DNA of 64,000 nt from positions 930,001-994,000 of the forward strand of contig JALUTQ010000039.1 in the NCBI GenBank assembly GCA_032718865.1. The letters run 5' to 3'. This DNA is from Tilletia caries (taxonomy: Eukaryota; Basidiomycota; Exobasidiomycetes; Tilletiales; Tilletiaceae). Position 1 is the first letter of the stretch. Each line of letters begins with the position of its first letter. The position numbers and the translations under genes are program-made. The notes below the pieces were generated by a model. It did no database searches, was not told where the DNA came from, and saw only the letters and a list, made by a program, of their open reading frames with translations. This document shows positions 50,684-61,406 of the stretch, one piece after another.

Positions 50684-53600
50684 CTAGAGCACAGCCATCT
50701 CCTCCGTCAACATAGACGAATCCCCCTCCTCACCCCGTCTCCGCATCGCATTCAGCCGATCGCGAATCTCCTTGCGCTCTACAGCACTGAGCGTCTCATC
50801 TTCCATAGCCTCCTCCTCGAGCGAGCGCAACATCCGCATGAAGGAGTTGTGGGGCGTGGCTGAGCCTGCACTGCGAGGGGCGAGTCGTCGGACCCGGACT
50901 GTGGAGGCCGCCGTTGTGGCTGCCGTCGACACAGCTGAGGAGGAGGACGACTCCGGACTCAGGTGGGAACGGACGTTCGAGGTGTTCAAGGCAAGCCCGC
51001 CCGCGCTTGAACACGCGACCGCCTCCGCACGGTCCATCGTACCGCCATGCTGACCCTCTACGCCCCGTCCTGCCCCCGCGCCTTCCGCTCCCACCATCAC
51101 ACCAGCCGCAGAAGTATACGGCATGGTATTCGGCGCAGCCCCAAAGAATCGTCCCAGTTTCTGTGCGCGCAACGCTCGCTGACGTCGAAGCTCGTGTTCA
51201 GCACTGACCGAATCGCGAGGACTTCCCGGGGGAGACATCGAGTTGAGTGTCAAGAGACTGGGCGTGGTGCTGATTCGACTCAGGTGCGAGATAAGCGAGG
51301 CGCGTCGACTGAGGGAGACAGCGCTGGCCGGGCCACTTCCACTGCCCCCAGCCAATCTGGGAGAGTTGGAACCTGATTCCGGGGTCATGGCTGTCGGAAC
51401 GGCCTGGTCAGAGGACGACCGCACAAGAGAGCCACGCGAGTCAGACTGCCCACTTCTTTCTCCTCCGGCCCAGAAAGCCGGTCGTAGTGCTGACGATGAC
51501 GATGCATCATGCAGATCCCAAGGTGCGAGTTGTAATGGTGACATCTGGCTCAGGTCTTCGGCGCGTTCGGGACGTCGGCGCCCCCCTGCCCCTGCGTACA
51601 TGCCTGAATCCACACTTGATGCCGACACGATGGCTTGCCCCTTCGGGCTCTGCGCGTCTGGTATGTCGTTTGGGTCAAAGACTGTCATACGCTCGAGCCC
51701 TGCGAAAACTGGGGATGCCATCGAGTGATATCGCCGGTGGCCGGGAGTACCGGGACTTTTGGGTCTTGCCGCGGAAGGCGGCTGTTGCTGCTGAGGAGGG
51801 GCGGGCGATTCAATGGACTCAGTACTGGCCAGGATCTCCATCGACGGTCTTTTCGATGCTGGCGTAGAATTAAGCGGAGTGGTCGAGCCATCATCTTCGT
51901 CCAGAGCCGTCATCATCTCGTTGAGCAAGGGCAAGTCATTGTCCAGCAAGTATTCGAGACTGTCCAAAGACTGACGATACGCGCTGCGGAACGAATGGGG
52001 CGAGGACATGATGCTGGCGCCGTATGGGTGATGAGGATTTGCTGAGGCGTTGGCTGAGGACGAAGGCAATGAAACGACGAGATCGTCGAGTGCGGCCTGC
52101 ACTGAGCTGCTGGAAACATCGCCAGATCGTGGTCCGCCCCAACGCGGGGTGACAGGTTCTGAACTGGTTTGCGAATCCACGCTTCGTGAATTGGTGCCCG
52201 CCGCGTTTCCGACCGAGAAGAGCACATGTGGAGGTGCCTCTCCAAACACGCGCTCTAGCTTGCTTGCCCGCTTGACATTAGCTATGCGCTCGCGTGTGGA
52301 AAGCGCATTACCACGCTCTACGGGTGTTCGCGTGCTGTCATCCTCTGGTGTGTTTGTGTTGGGGCTCCCTGAGGTCATCGTTCGTGCTCGATGCAGGAAC
52401 GAATTGGAAAGGTTCAGGTCAAGGGGGTGAAGGTGCTTGTATGCAGCTGAGCTCGAGCTGGCACCGGAGAGATCAAGTGCGGCTAGATTGGCGCCACTTC
52501 CGGCCGTGTTAGTAAAGCCTGTATGTGCCGGACTTGGAGGACTTGGACCACCCAGTTTCATGAACTTGCCGACCCTCGCCATCTTGTTTCTGACCTCGTC
52601 AGACGGTGTCATGACGTGAAGCGCGGCACCAATGCCAGTGCTGGAGCCAGAGCCAACTGAGCTCATCCAGTCCGAGCGATTGTGCGGAGGATTAAGCAGC
52701 CTTGGGCTCGTATCTTCGCCCCCTGCTCGGCTCGCTTGCGGCGTCGGTGGCCCTAGACCAGGGGATGTCAAAAGCTCTGCCGGTACAGCGACTCCAAGCC
52801 AGCGAGACATTTTGGCGACTTTTCGGCGCCGTTCCTCCCTTTGCTCTGCTTGGGCCCGACGTTCAAGCGCTGCTTCGTCAAGAGAGGACAGTGTGCTCTC
52901 AGCAAAGGTCGACGTTGTCATCGTAGTTCGAATCGATTCAAGAGACCGTCGCATGGTCAGCCGCTGTGATCCTGACGTTCGGAATGGTGGCGTGATATCC
53001 CTGCTGTCGTACGCGGAGCTTCGCCGCAGATTGTTCTACGTGGTCGACAAAGGCAAGTCAGTCAATCACAATGTGCGAATAGGAAGCGCTGATCAACCCG
53101 TTGCTACGCACCCCTTGAATACTGCCTGATAGGGGAGACTGGCTTTCATGCACATATACACTTTGTTGTCCATCGATTGATCTTCCACCCGTACGATTCG
53201 GACTAGGCGAGCGCCGGCGCAAGTCTGAAGCGGGTACAACATCGAGCTTGGCCACTTTACTGCTGAGCCCGGTTGCCGAGCTTCCAGAGGCGGAGGGTAC
53301 AGAGAGCGCAGAAATGGTGGATCTATCTTGACGCTGATGTCGGTTGGAGGCGCCGAGGACCGCATACATTGAGGTCGGGCGAACATTAACGCCTGTAGAA
53401 GCGGCGCGCAAGTCGGAACCTGACCCAAGGACCGTCATGCGCTGGCCAGCGGCACCTTGCACAGAGTCGCTGGCTCTCCGACCGCCCGGTGAGAAGGTCT
53501 CCCCCGCATATGTAGCCTTTCCACGCTCGTCTTTTGATGCGGAACCAAGTGCAGCGGCAGCAGCAGAAGGTGCGAGCGTGTGATGTCCGCGGGGGGAGGA

Positions 53601-54515
53601 AGAGGGCGTGGTCGATATCCACTCGCGACGATCCTCATCGGCGAGAACTTCTCCACCAAGCATTTGTGCAAGCTTTTGAGTTCTTCGCACCTGTGTTCGA
53701 CGCTCCGTCTTTCCGAGGGCATTGGTCGTCTCAGGAAGTGGATAGTTTGGGTCCACAGCCATAAATCCGGGATGGCCGCCGGGGCCGGTTGACCCAAACG
53801 ACGTTGGCGAGGCGGAGTGAGAGTGGAACGAAATCGTATTCAGCCGATGTTGCGCTGGCGGGCTGGGCAATCCTCGGGAGTGAGAGTGATCTGAGGAGAA
53901 GGACGAGGTGGAGACGGGAGGTGGAGGCGCAGCGCGCTGTTCGTCGAGGGGGATTCCACCTCGTCGACGTCGTCCTGGACGCTGGCGATTCCGATGCGAA
54001 AGACCACCGTCACGATTGCGGTTCCCTCCTAACCGCGAGGCGGAACCTGCACCGGTATCCTTGTGGTGATCTGATGTCTCCCGTTCCTGCCGCTCGTCAT
54101 CCTCCTCGTCGTCATCATCGTCGGTGTCGTCGTGATCGCCATACAACAGAAAGTCGTTATCTCCCCCGTCTCCGCTATTGCCAGCGTGGCCCGGCTGGCT
54201 GGAAGTTGGGGCAGAGCGCCTGGCCACGGCAGCGCGAGCGAGCCGGACCGGATAGCTCGTTGATGATTGCGCAGGAGGATTGGCCGAAGCGGTAGCGAGC
54301 AGGGGGTTGCCATCGCCGAATGATGTGCCAGGCAGAGGCTCAGAGCTCATCTTCGCTCGCTGTGGTGTTCCCAAGTGGGGCAGACGGGCGAATGCGGGAG
54401 TTAAATACGACGCTGGGCTGGAGGACTGCCGTTGCGCCAGGGAGGTCGAGCCCGTCAGGATGCGAGAGGGCTCGCCAGCCATGATCTCGAAGGGCGGTGC
54501 TGTCATCCGTGCCAT
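50684..54515 (-). CDS. Large Ser-rich protein with a recurring basic/hydrophobic motif; function unknown
   Basis: Two long frames (54515 to about 53136, and about 53061 to 50684) join across an intron of about 76 nt (GTGCGT donor, CACGTAG acceptor) in phase 0, giving roughly 1,250 aa. An acidic stretch (DDTDDDDDEEDDERQERE) lies near residue 130. The protein is mostly disordered, but a motif of the form K(L/M/V)xx(h)(h)G recurs: RRTQKLAQMLGGEV, RRKVAKMSRWLGVAVPAEL, VRNKMARVGKFMKLGG, RASKLERVFGEAPPHVLF and RAQKLGRFFGAAPNTM. The C-terminus FMRMLRSLEEEAMEDETLSA, then VERKEIRDRLNAMRR, is a predicted coiled coil. I do not recognise the family; the layout suggests a scaffold or regulator. Confidence 0.6.
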
Positions 54516-55647
54516 CCGTGCTTGTGAGGGCTGGGGGCTGGGCGCGAGCACGGATCCCTTTGTTCTTCTTCCCAGCAACTCGACGAGTCAAGTGCTCGAG
54601 CCTCGTGACACAGTCTCGCACAGTCCGAAACGTGGGCGCGGACAAACAGAGGGAAGGGAGAAGGAAGGCAAGAAAGGAAGAAAGGACCGCGGGCCTCGCC
54701 CTTGTTTTTGGGGCTGCTGGTGGTCGGTGGTGATGGCAAGGCCGGAAGGGAATTCAGTCCTCGCCTCACTGCTCGCGGCCAGTGCTTCTTCATACACTGA
54801 CTCTCTCCGCGCTGGAACAGCTCCATCCACTAGACCCAATTGAATCAATAACGTTCGTACGGAACAAGCATGCTGGGCGCAGCGCGCAGCTCTCGCGTCG
54901 AGCCCCTCCCGCCCCCGGCAGCCAACAAGGAGCGATAGAGGTCCTGATGCCTGATGCCAGATGCACTGCCACCTTCGGTGGCGTTTTAGACCCCCTAGAA
55001 AATCCCTAAAACCGGCTCGTTTTGTTGCCCTTGAAAATTTCTGATTTGCCTTTACAATTGCCTATCTAAAATTCGTCTAAAACGAGATGGTTATACGGTG
55101 CTGACTTTCCTCACGTGTTCGCCCATCTACAACGCGTCAGCGTTAGGCGAAACAACACTCAACACTTCCTGCATGACTTATATATTACCACGTCATCATT
55201 GAGGCCATCGCCGCTATACTTGCTTCCGCTTTCATGCAGTAGCGATGTCATTGCGGTGCTGGTGCTGCGATGCTGGCTCGCCCTGGTATCTGCCGAGATA
55301 GAGTACATCCACGATGCTGCTGCCGTCCGCCGCGGGGTCGTATAATGTGAGTTGCCGTCACTGGTTACGGGTTAGGTGGATCGTAGAGGCGGGTTGCTCG
55401 CTGCGAACGGGAGTGATGACGCCAGGGCTTGACGGCTCTCCTAAAGACGGTGATGGCGATATATGATCGATGGCGTGCTTGCTTGTGACCGCTGACGTAG
55501 GGGTGAAAGCGTTGGCCTTAGTCTCGCTCGTCTTGTCCGTATAAAAAGGGTCGGTACTCACTGTGTCCGTGTCTCCTGCGCCCTCCAATCCAACCGCTTC
55601 CCTCTACTTCCGCGCACACATATCCGTTCGAGCTACAGAGTTAGAGA
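54516..55647. other. Intergenic region with an A/T-rich inverted-repeat segment
   Basis: 1,132 bp between the large Ser-rich gene and the first CACTA-element gene. 54975-55110 is A/T-rich with facing words (GCGTTTTAGAC at about 54982 and GTCTAAAACGAG at about 55075; AACCGGCTCGTTTT and AAAACGAGATGGTT). GTATAAAAAGG at about 55539 is a candidate TATA box for the gene starting at 55648. The left end of the CACTA element should lie here but I could not fix it. Confidence 0.45.
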
Positions 55648-55968
55648 ATGTCTCGTCAGCGTTCGGCCGTCAGTCAAAACCAGAATCCCTTCGGACTCAC
55701 AGGCAGTATATCGTCGTCCCCGTCCTCGTCGTCCGCCTTCAAACGCATCACCGCAGAGTTGGCCCAGATTCGGAAGGACCAGCATCGCCTGTTCGCATCC
55801 GTTCAAAACGTGGTCAGCAATCAGCAGACGGGCCAAAGCGCAGGTACTGCATCCAGGGCTAGCGACATACCTCCTGGCGTTATCTTCACCGCCACGGGTG
55901 GTCCAGCGGTCCCTCCTAAGGGTGTCAAGCACAACCACTCTTTGATCCTCCGCAACGCTCGATCGTGA
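55648..55968 (+). CDS. Small open frame at the head of the CACTA-element accessory operon-like unit
   Basis: 106 aa, beginning MSRQRSAVSQNQNPFGLTGS, Ser-rich, with a possible short coiled coil FKRITAELAQIRKDQHRLFA. Its stop (55966-55968) is only 4 nt before the ATG of the next frame. Either the two are one gene with an unrecognised splice (GTGAGA overlaps the stop) or the second is reached by reinitiation. I do not recognise it in other elements. Confidence 0.5.
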   Translation: MSRQRSAVSQNQNPFGLTGSISSSPSSSSAFKRITAELAQIRKDQHRLFASVQNVVSNQQTGQSAGTASRASDIPPGVIFTATGGPAVPPKGVKHNHSLILRNARS

Positions 55969-55972
55969 GAAG

Positions 55973-57280
55973 ATGGGTGACCGGGGCAAGCGTCCGTACG
56001 AATACGATTACCCCAAGACGGTCTCGGCGTGGCCGCTTCGCATCATTGCTGGTCGGGACGGTGATCCGGATCGAGAGGTCCCACTCCTGCGGCTGAACTG
56101 GGCAAAGTCGTATATGTCCGAAGAGGTTCAGAGTCAGTTGCGCTGCATCTTCGACTACCTTCTCACTCACCGGCGAGCATGTGGCGTCCCGGCGCATATG
56201 ACCAGGGAACATCTGGTCTCGCTGTTCAGGAACACGTACGAGTATTGGCAGCGGCAACATCGCCTTCGTCGTACCGCCAAGGGTCGATCGCAGACTGGTC
56301 AAGAGAAGGTTAGGAGTAAGCTGCTCTCCCGTAGGCGCGCCAAACTGTCCGCACGTACCGAGGCTCTGGGTATCGCCGAACTTGTCCGATACGCGGACGC
56401 TACCACCTTATCCCGCAAAGGCAAAGCGAACGAGGCGAAGGTAGCAGCCCGGGGTCTGGATATGCGTGCCGACATCGAGTTTGCGGTGCAGATGGCCGTC
56501 CACTCACCTGAGGAAGTGGAGATGGAGTCCCACAACAACGGCGAGCGTATGGTCGTACGTCCTATGTTCTTGGAGTGGCGCTCTCTCGAGCTGCTCGACA
56601 CCGTGAAGTACATGGACGACAACCGGAAGCGTCTGCGTCCTCATCCGGTTCGCAGTTGCCTCCACGTCTTCCGCCAGTCGTCCAACTTTCGCCTTCCATC
56701 CATCGTCCGTCGCTGGATGGTCAGTTCTGAATATGCTGCCCAGCATCCGGACGTTTGTTGTAACGTGTCCGATAACGCCGGTCCATTCGACCTCGAGACT
56801 AGCAACTTCGCCATGATCGATTCGCCAACGACATGGGGATGTCCTATCCCTGTCAACAGGCGTCCTCCTACTCGATCGAATGGGGAATACTTCGGTCCTG
56901 GTGATGCCGCCGGATCGGACGGTGAGGGAGACGCAGGGGATGGGGAAGTTGGTGGTGGTGATTCGGAGGTTGCTGAGGCTGGGGTTGACCATGTGGAACC
57001 ATGGGACGACGACGATTTTGGCAACGATGACTTTGGCGAGGGTGGGGAAGGGAGTGGAGAGGGCGAGGACCTGTTTGGCGAAGGGCGGGTTGATGACAGT
57101 GACGACGACAGTGACGACGATAGCAGTGGCGATGACAGTGACAGTGACGATGGTGGTGACGAACTTGACGACGATAGTGACGGTGGTGATGATGGCTACG
57201 GCGAATATGCTGGTCCGGGTTATCGTGGACGCGTTGGCAGTGTTGAAGGGGTTAGTGGTTTTGATTTGGATGACCTCTGA
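55973..57280 (+). CDS. CACTA-element accessory protein (TnpA-like position), function unknown
   Basis: 435 aa in one exon. MGDRGKRPYEYDYPKTVSAW, then a moderately basic region (HRLRRTAKGRSQTGQEKVRS) and a conserved-looking middle (FLEWRSLELLDTVKYMDDNR and HPVRSCLHVFRQSSNFRLPS). The C-terminal 130 residues are almost only Gly, Asp, Ser and Glu, ending GVSGFDLDDL. In plants the second CACTA protein binds subterminal repeats; this one occupies the same position relative to tnp2, so a similar DNA-binding role is possible but not shown. The frame is intact although the partner transposase is broken. Its 3' end meets the transposase 3' end about 90 bp away. Confidence 0.6.
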   Translation: MGDRGKRPYEYDYPKTVSAWPLRIIAGRDGDPDREVPLLRLNWAKSYMSEEVQSQLRCIFDYLLTHRRACGVPAHMTREHLVSLFRNTYEYWQRQHRLRRTAKGRSQTGQEKVRSKLLSRRRAKLSARTEALGIAELVRYADATTLSRKGKANEAKVAARGLDMRADIEFAVQMAVHSPEEVEMESHNNGERMVVRPMFLEWRSLELLDTVKYMDDNRKRLRPHPVRSCLHVFRQSSNFRLPSIVRRWMVSSEYAAQHPDVCCNVSDNAGPFDLETSNFAMIDSPTTWGCPIPVNRRPPTRSNGEYFGPGDAAGSDGEGDAGDGEVGGGDSEVAEAGVDHVEPWDDDDFGNDDFGEGGEGSGEGEDLFGEGRVDDSDDDSDDDSSGDDSDSDDGGDELDDDSDGGDDGYGEYAGPGYRGRVGSVEGVSGFDLDDL

Positions 57281-59992
57281 CCGATATGGAATAGTGGTCT
57301 GCTCACCTTATGTTCAATGAAACCCTTTGACTTCGACCGTCCCCGGCGACTCTACGTGGGGATTCCTACGATGGTCCCTGCCCTTGTCCATCCAATCGAT
57401 GCAGTGTTCACTGTCAACGCTACAGATGCAATGTCCTCGACGCTGATCACCGCCTCCTGTGGGTCGTTCCGCGTTGCCAACATATATCCCAGTTCTGTCC
57501 ACATCGAGTCCGAGAACAGATGTCGGTCAGGCCAGTCCTGGTGTTGGAGGACTTTGATCTGGGCGTACGTGTTGTGTATCATCGTCTGTGCGGCCTCCTC
57601 GAAAAGACTGTGCTTGAAAGCGTATAGAAAGTTAGCCAGTCTCTTCTGACCACCGAATCTCACAACACAGAAGGACGGGTCGGAAGTCGCTGCGTGCGCT
57701 GGGCCCTGTGGGGATAAAGTTGAGTTTTTTACGTCGATCCGGTTGAGGCGAGTGGCCATGTTGTTGGCAACGTTTTTCTCTCCGACCTGGTGTACTGGCC
57801 GCCAAAGGGATCAGCGGCTGGGAATCGGCGGGGCGGCTCCTATTGGCGATGCTGCAGACGGCTTCTAGTTGGGTTAGGGTCAGTCGCATCGGTTTGGCGG
57901 TTCGGGTTCGGGATGATGTGAAGCCTTGGTCCGTTTCGTCATCCATCGTCTTCGCGCCCTGCCGACTCTCGCCCTTGATGATTGCTCTCATTGTCGTGAC
58001 GAGAGGTAAAGGCGGGAGGTTCTCGAGGGCTGTCGCGACGCGATGTCGGTCGTCCGTCCGACTGATCAGGGAGAATTCGATCTGCCCGTTCCGATGTCGG
58101 TTGGTTTTGATCTGATGGATGGAATAGTAGTGAGTGTTTTTGGAGTTGGAGTTCGAATCTGATTACTTACTTGCTTCATTAGTCCGTAGAGGCGCTCCGA
58201 TGGGTAGGCCCAGTACGCCCTCGGCGGGCCATGGAGGCGGATCTGGTCCGCTATATGGAGCACGATGTGATAATTGTAGGTCAGCCATCGTGGATGGAGA
58301 TCCGTGGCAAAGATCTTGACGAGGTCGGAGAGATGTTCGTGTAGTTTGTCGAGCTGTGCATCCGCGAAAATGTAGGCGTGTGCGAGTCTTGTAGAATGTG
58401 CTAGATGTAGGCTGGCTTCCACAATTCGAACAAGCTTGACGGGGGTGGAGAAAGTCCTCGTCTTCTTGTTGTGTTCGCTGACTTTCTTGCGTTTCCGAGG
58501 CGGTTTCGTATCTTGCCCTTCTTCGTTATCAGTCTCCGAAGCCATGCTGCTGTTGTCTTCCTCCTCTTCGGACCCGGGCTCCTCCTCCTGGCGTCGCCCT
58601 CGTGGTGCCTTGGCCTTGCCTTTTTCCCTTGGCCTTGCCTTTCCCCTTGGTGCTGCTCGTTACCGTCCGCTTCGTGGAAGAGAACACCTTTTCTGTCTCT
58701 CCAGAGACTGACCACGAAAGCGCGAGCAGAAGGGGCAACAGGTACCGAGATAGGATGGACCAACCGTGTGCTGTAGGGGATCCTCCTCCTGTGTCGCCGA
58801 GGGTTGTGGAAATCTTGGTCATACCGGCCGGGTACGTCGTCGCGGCGAGCAGAGCTTGACAGCGCTTGAGGTCCGGGCCTTTCAGAAGACCTCCTGCCGT
58901 CAGTGTGTCCGTCCAGAAGTGTCGACAGAGTCCAAGATCGAGGGCGTGCATGACGTCCACAGGAGCCATCGTGAGGCTCGACCATCCGTCCAGCTTGTAT
59001 AAGGCGCAGGGAGCAGCAGCCGCTCCCCTTCGTAACAGGACTACGTCCAGTGCCGAGGGTTCGTTGAGCGTATCTCGTAACGCCGCTAGGGAGTCCCTGC
59101 GATGGTCGCCGACTGTACGCATTTCGAACGGTTTTTGCCTCCAGATGCCGGTGTACCCAAGTGTCGCCGTCCGCTGTACACCACGGACAGAACTGTTCTT
59201 TGGACGAATGATGTGGAAAACCAGCTACGCTGGTGCGGGCTTCCGTGTCGGCGATAAGGCATCGAAGGCGAGCATGAAGGTGGTGCGTCGCGCCCGACCA
59301 GTCGATCACCTTCAGTCCGGCCGTTGCGAGGCGGTGGAGTTCCGTGATCATGATTTGTAGTACCGATTGTAGAGCTTCGACTTTCGGCTTTTTGGGTCCA
59401 GGCAAGATGCAGCAGATGTGGGTTGAGTCGGGTGAGTTCCGCAACTGTCGTGGGAGGTTGTCGATCCTCAAGGATACGACGCAGCAGCTGTAAGGAGTCG
59501 TACCCGAGCGGCTGAATGGCTGTACGGAGTCGATCATCATGGTGAGGGACAGGTTATTCCCTGAGGCAATGCGGGCGTCGGATGCCCATGCATCCCCATC
59601 GTAGATGTCTTCGAGAACTCCGGGGTTGTGTTGCCGCGACCGCCACTGATTGCAGAGAGAGAAGAATTCTTCGCGTCTGGCGAGTTCGAGGAGCTAAGAG
59701 GAAATCGGTTCGTAGTGGAGAGTTAGTCGAGCCCTGCTCCGTTTCGACTGACTGGGTGCAGGAACGTCAGCATCTGCCTCCTCGTCGTCCTCGCCGGAAG
59801 TATCGGTACCAAGAAGCAGAGGTCCGTCGCATTGGGTGCACTTGGAGGGGGTGTTGTTGTCCAAGATGTGTGGCGTCCAACATGTGTTGACGGGGCACAG
59901 GGCGTAGGCAACCGAGAGTGAGCCTTGCCATAGACTCTGCCGGATACGGCGGAGACGTACCGATGCTTGGGGCTTTGCGCTGAACGTGGGCA

Positions 59993-60072
59993 TGTTGTGA
60001 ACATTCTACCACTATACTAAAAGGTGAGACCAGTCTCGACCCAAGTGTCATGGATGATGCATATATCCAACA
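59993..60072 (-). repeat. 3' LTR of the miniature retrotransposon (minus-strand orientation)
   Basis: 80 bp, TGTTG...CAACA, identical to 60269-60348 by eye. A purine tract abuts its inner side (minus strand, 60087-60073). Confidence 0.88.
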
Positions 60073-60268
60073 CTCCCTCTCATCATCATGACCCTTTGGT
60101 CTGAGACGCGAGACCCCATAGGACTAAGGGGTGAGACTCTTTCGGCCCGGAGTACCCGGAGCACGTGCTGTGGAAAACCCGACAAGCACCCGACAAGAAA
60201 ATGGTCGGAAAAGAAATCTGGAGATACCGGGAATCGAACTCACGACAGAGTCGATCAGACTCTTAATC

Positions 60269-60348
60269 TGTTGTGAACATTCTACCACTATACTAAAAGG
60301 TGAGACCAGTCTCGACCCAAGTGTCATGGATGATGCATATATCCAACA
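60269..60348 (-). repeat. 5' LTR of the miniature retrotransposon (minus-strand orientation)
   Basis: 80 bp, identical to the other LTR by eye. The tRNA-Lys-like primer site begins at its inner border (60268 on the minus strand). Confidence 0.88.
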
Positions 60349-60944
60349 GGGCATCCATTCGCCTTGCCGGGTCGTCTGGGCTAGCAGGGCTTCGATGAAT
60401 GTTAAGAGCAGGCCGCATATGTGCTCCGAGATCCCGAAAGTGGCATTCAACCAGACCAGGAGTAGCTCGAAGAGCCAGAGCCCTTCCGGACGAGCCGTAA
60501 CCCCCTCGTTATCCGTGCGCATCCAGTCTGTCTCTAGCTGGGACATCGTTGGCACCAAGCTGTCGTCTACCGCCGCTGCCGCCACCAGCTCCGGATCTTC
60601 GTTGTTGTCCACTCCAGTCTGCAGGACAAGAAAGATTCTAGTGTCAGCTGCTGTTCAGGCACAACACTGGTGCAGATACTCACAGCAGTCATCGAGCTGT
60701 CCACATCGCCGCCCCAGCCATTCTCGTCATCGTGGGCGCCCCAGTCCGACTCCAGTGCATCGAGCGTGCCGAAGTCATCTTCGGGAAAGAGCAGCTCGTC
60801 CGATGTCGTCGACGCATTCGGTTCGGCAGCGTTCCAAGGGTTGAGGTCGTCCAGTTCGTGCCGCTTCCTGGTTGCACGAACAACGTGCCGGGCCCCAGGT
60901 CCACATTTGGAGCAGTGGCAGACGACTTGACGCTGCTGAGACAT

Positions 60945-61406
60945 TCTTCATTCAGAGTGATCGTTCCGCAGGCGGGGAGAGTGCTGCTGTTCCGGAGTTC
61001 TGATCTCTGTGGAGGGCAGCAGCGAATGCGATATGTCAGTACTAGATTGTCGCGGTACATACACTCCCAGAAACACATACCCGGAGCTGCCGAGGCGGGA
61101 GGTAGATCGCGGAGGGGTAAGGGTTCGATGTGAGGATGGGCACAATAAGTGACCATGCGCTAGGTGGAGACGATGACTGTGGAAATGTTGTCGGTCGACG
61201 TTGATGATGCAGGTGGGGACAGAGCGACCGTCAGAAGAGACTATGTGATGCTGGCGCCTGGCGCCTGGCGGTGATCGAGGTGGCAACGGCGGTGGTGGGG
61301 ATGATGCAGGAAGGCCGGGCAGGGCTCGAGCGGGGATGGGCAAGCACTGCTTCATTTCTCTCGGCCGTAAGCGTGCCGTACAGCTTAAAAAAGACTTAGA
61401 GAAATT
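60945..61406. other. Intergenic region, presumed right end of the CACTA element
   Basis: 462 bp upstream of the tnp2 gene. GGCGCCTGGCGCCTGGCGG at about 61254 is a short tandem repeat. I could not find a terminus matching the left side. Confidence 0.4.

Larger units (their letters stand above)
59993..60348 (-). mobile_element. Miniature LTR retrotransposon (TRIM-like), 356 bp
   Basis: Two direct 80-bp repeats, 59993-60072 and 60269-60348, each start TGTTG and end CAACA. The host duplicates GGGCA on both sides (59988-59992 and 60349-60353), the 5-bp duplication of LTR integration. The 196-bp interior has no coding capacity. Read on the minus strand, the base after the 5' LTR begins GATTAAGAGTCTGATCGACT, whose GATTAAGAGTC is the exact complement of a tRNA-Lys(CUU) anticodon loop and stem, a candidate primer site. 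The interior ends with the purine tract GATGATGAGAGGGAG against the 3' LTR. LTRs appear identical, so the insertion is young. It interrupts the tnp2 transposase. Confidence 0.88.
55648..60944. mobile_element. CACTA-superfamily (tnp2 / Plavaka-like) element, decayed; ends not determined
   Basis: Two convergent genes: small frames plus a 435-aa protein on the plus strand (55648-57280), and a tnp2-type transposase on the minus strand (about 60944-57370). The minus-strand gene has the Transposase_21 order: an N-terminal CHCSKC zinc motif, the IDSVQPFSRSGTTPYSC...NLPRQLR and CCILPGPKKPKVEAL blocks, the FPHHSSKEQFCPWC motif, then the LTYNYHIVLHIADQI...GPPRAYWAYPSERLYG block of the associated C-terminal domain. 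The transposase is interrupted by a 356-bp LTR miniature and by a frameshift, so the copy is non-autonomous. I could not find matching CACTA termini, so the stated span is the coding core only. Confidence 0.78.
57370..60944 (-). pseudogene. tnp2-family (Transposase_21) transposase, disrupted
   Basis: Exon 1 (60684-60944) starts MSQQRQVVCHCSKCGPGARH. Exon 2 starts at 60618 (TGVDNNEDPELVAAAA) and runs into the LTR miniature (59993-60348); removing it with one copy of its duplication restores QGEWMP-TFSAKPQ in frame. A possible intron ends TCTTAG near 59692. Then come FFSLCNQWRSRQHNPGVLED, the catalytic-region blocks and CPWCTADGD. Near 59152 the frame shifts by one to GYTGIWRQKPFEMRTVGDHR. The Asp/His-containing APVDVMHALDLGLCRHFW and the C-terminal domain (PRWLTYNYHIVLHIADQI) follow, with further introns. 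It is an element transposase disabled by at least one insertion and one frameshift. Confidence 0.75.

Noticed and set aside
52955..53136. Two separate genes at 50684-52954 and 53058-54515
   Set aside because: A 76-nt intron with donor GTGCGT and acceptor CACGTAG joins the frames in phase, and the repeated motif occurs on both sides.
60120..60300. A tRNA gene suggested by GGGAATCGAACTCAC and CAGACTCTTAATCTG
   Set aside because: The T-arm-like word and the anticodon-arm-like word are on opposite strands relative to a tRNA, and no acceptor stem forms. The LTR structure explains the region better.
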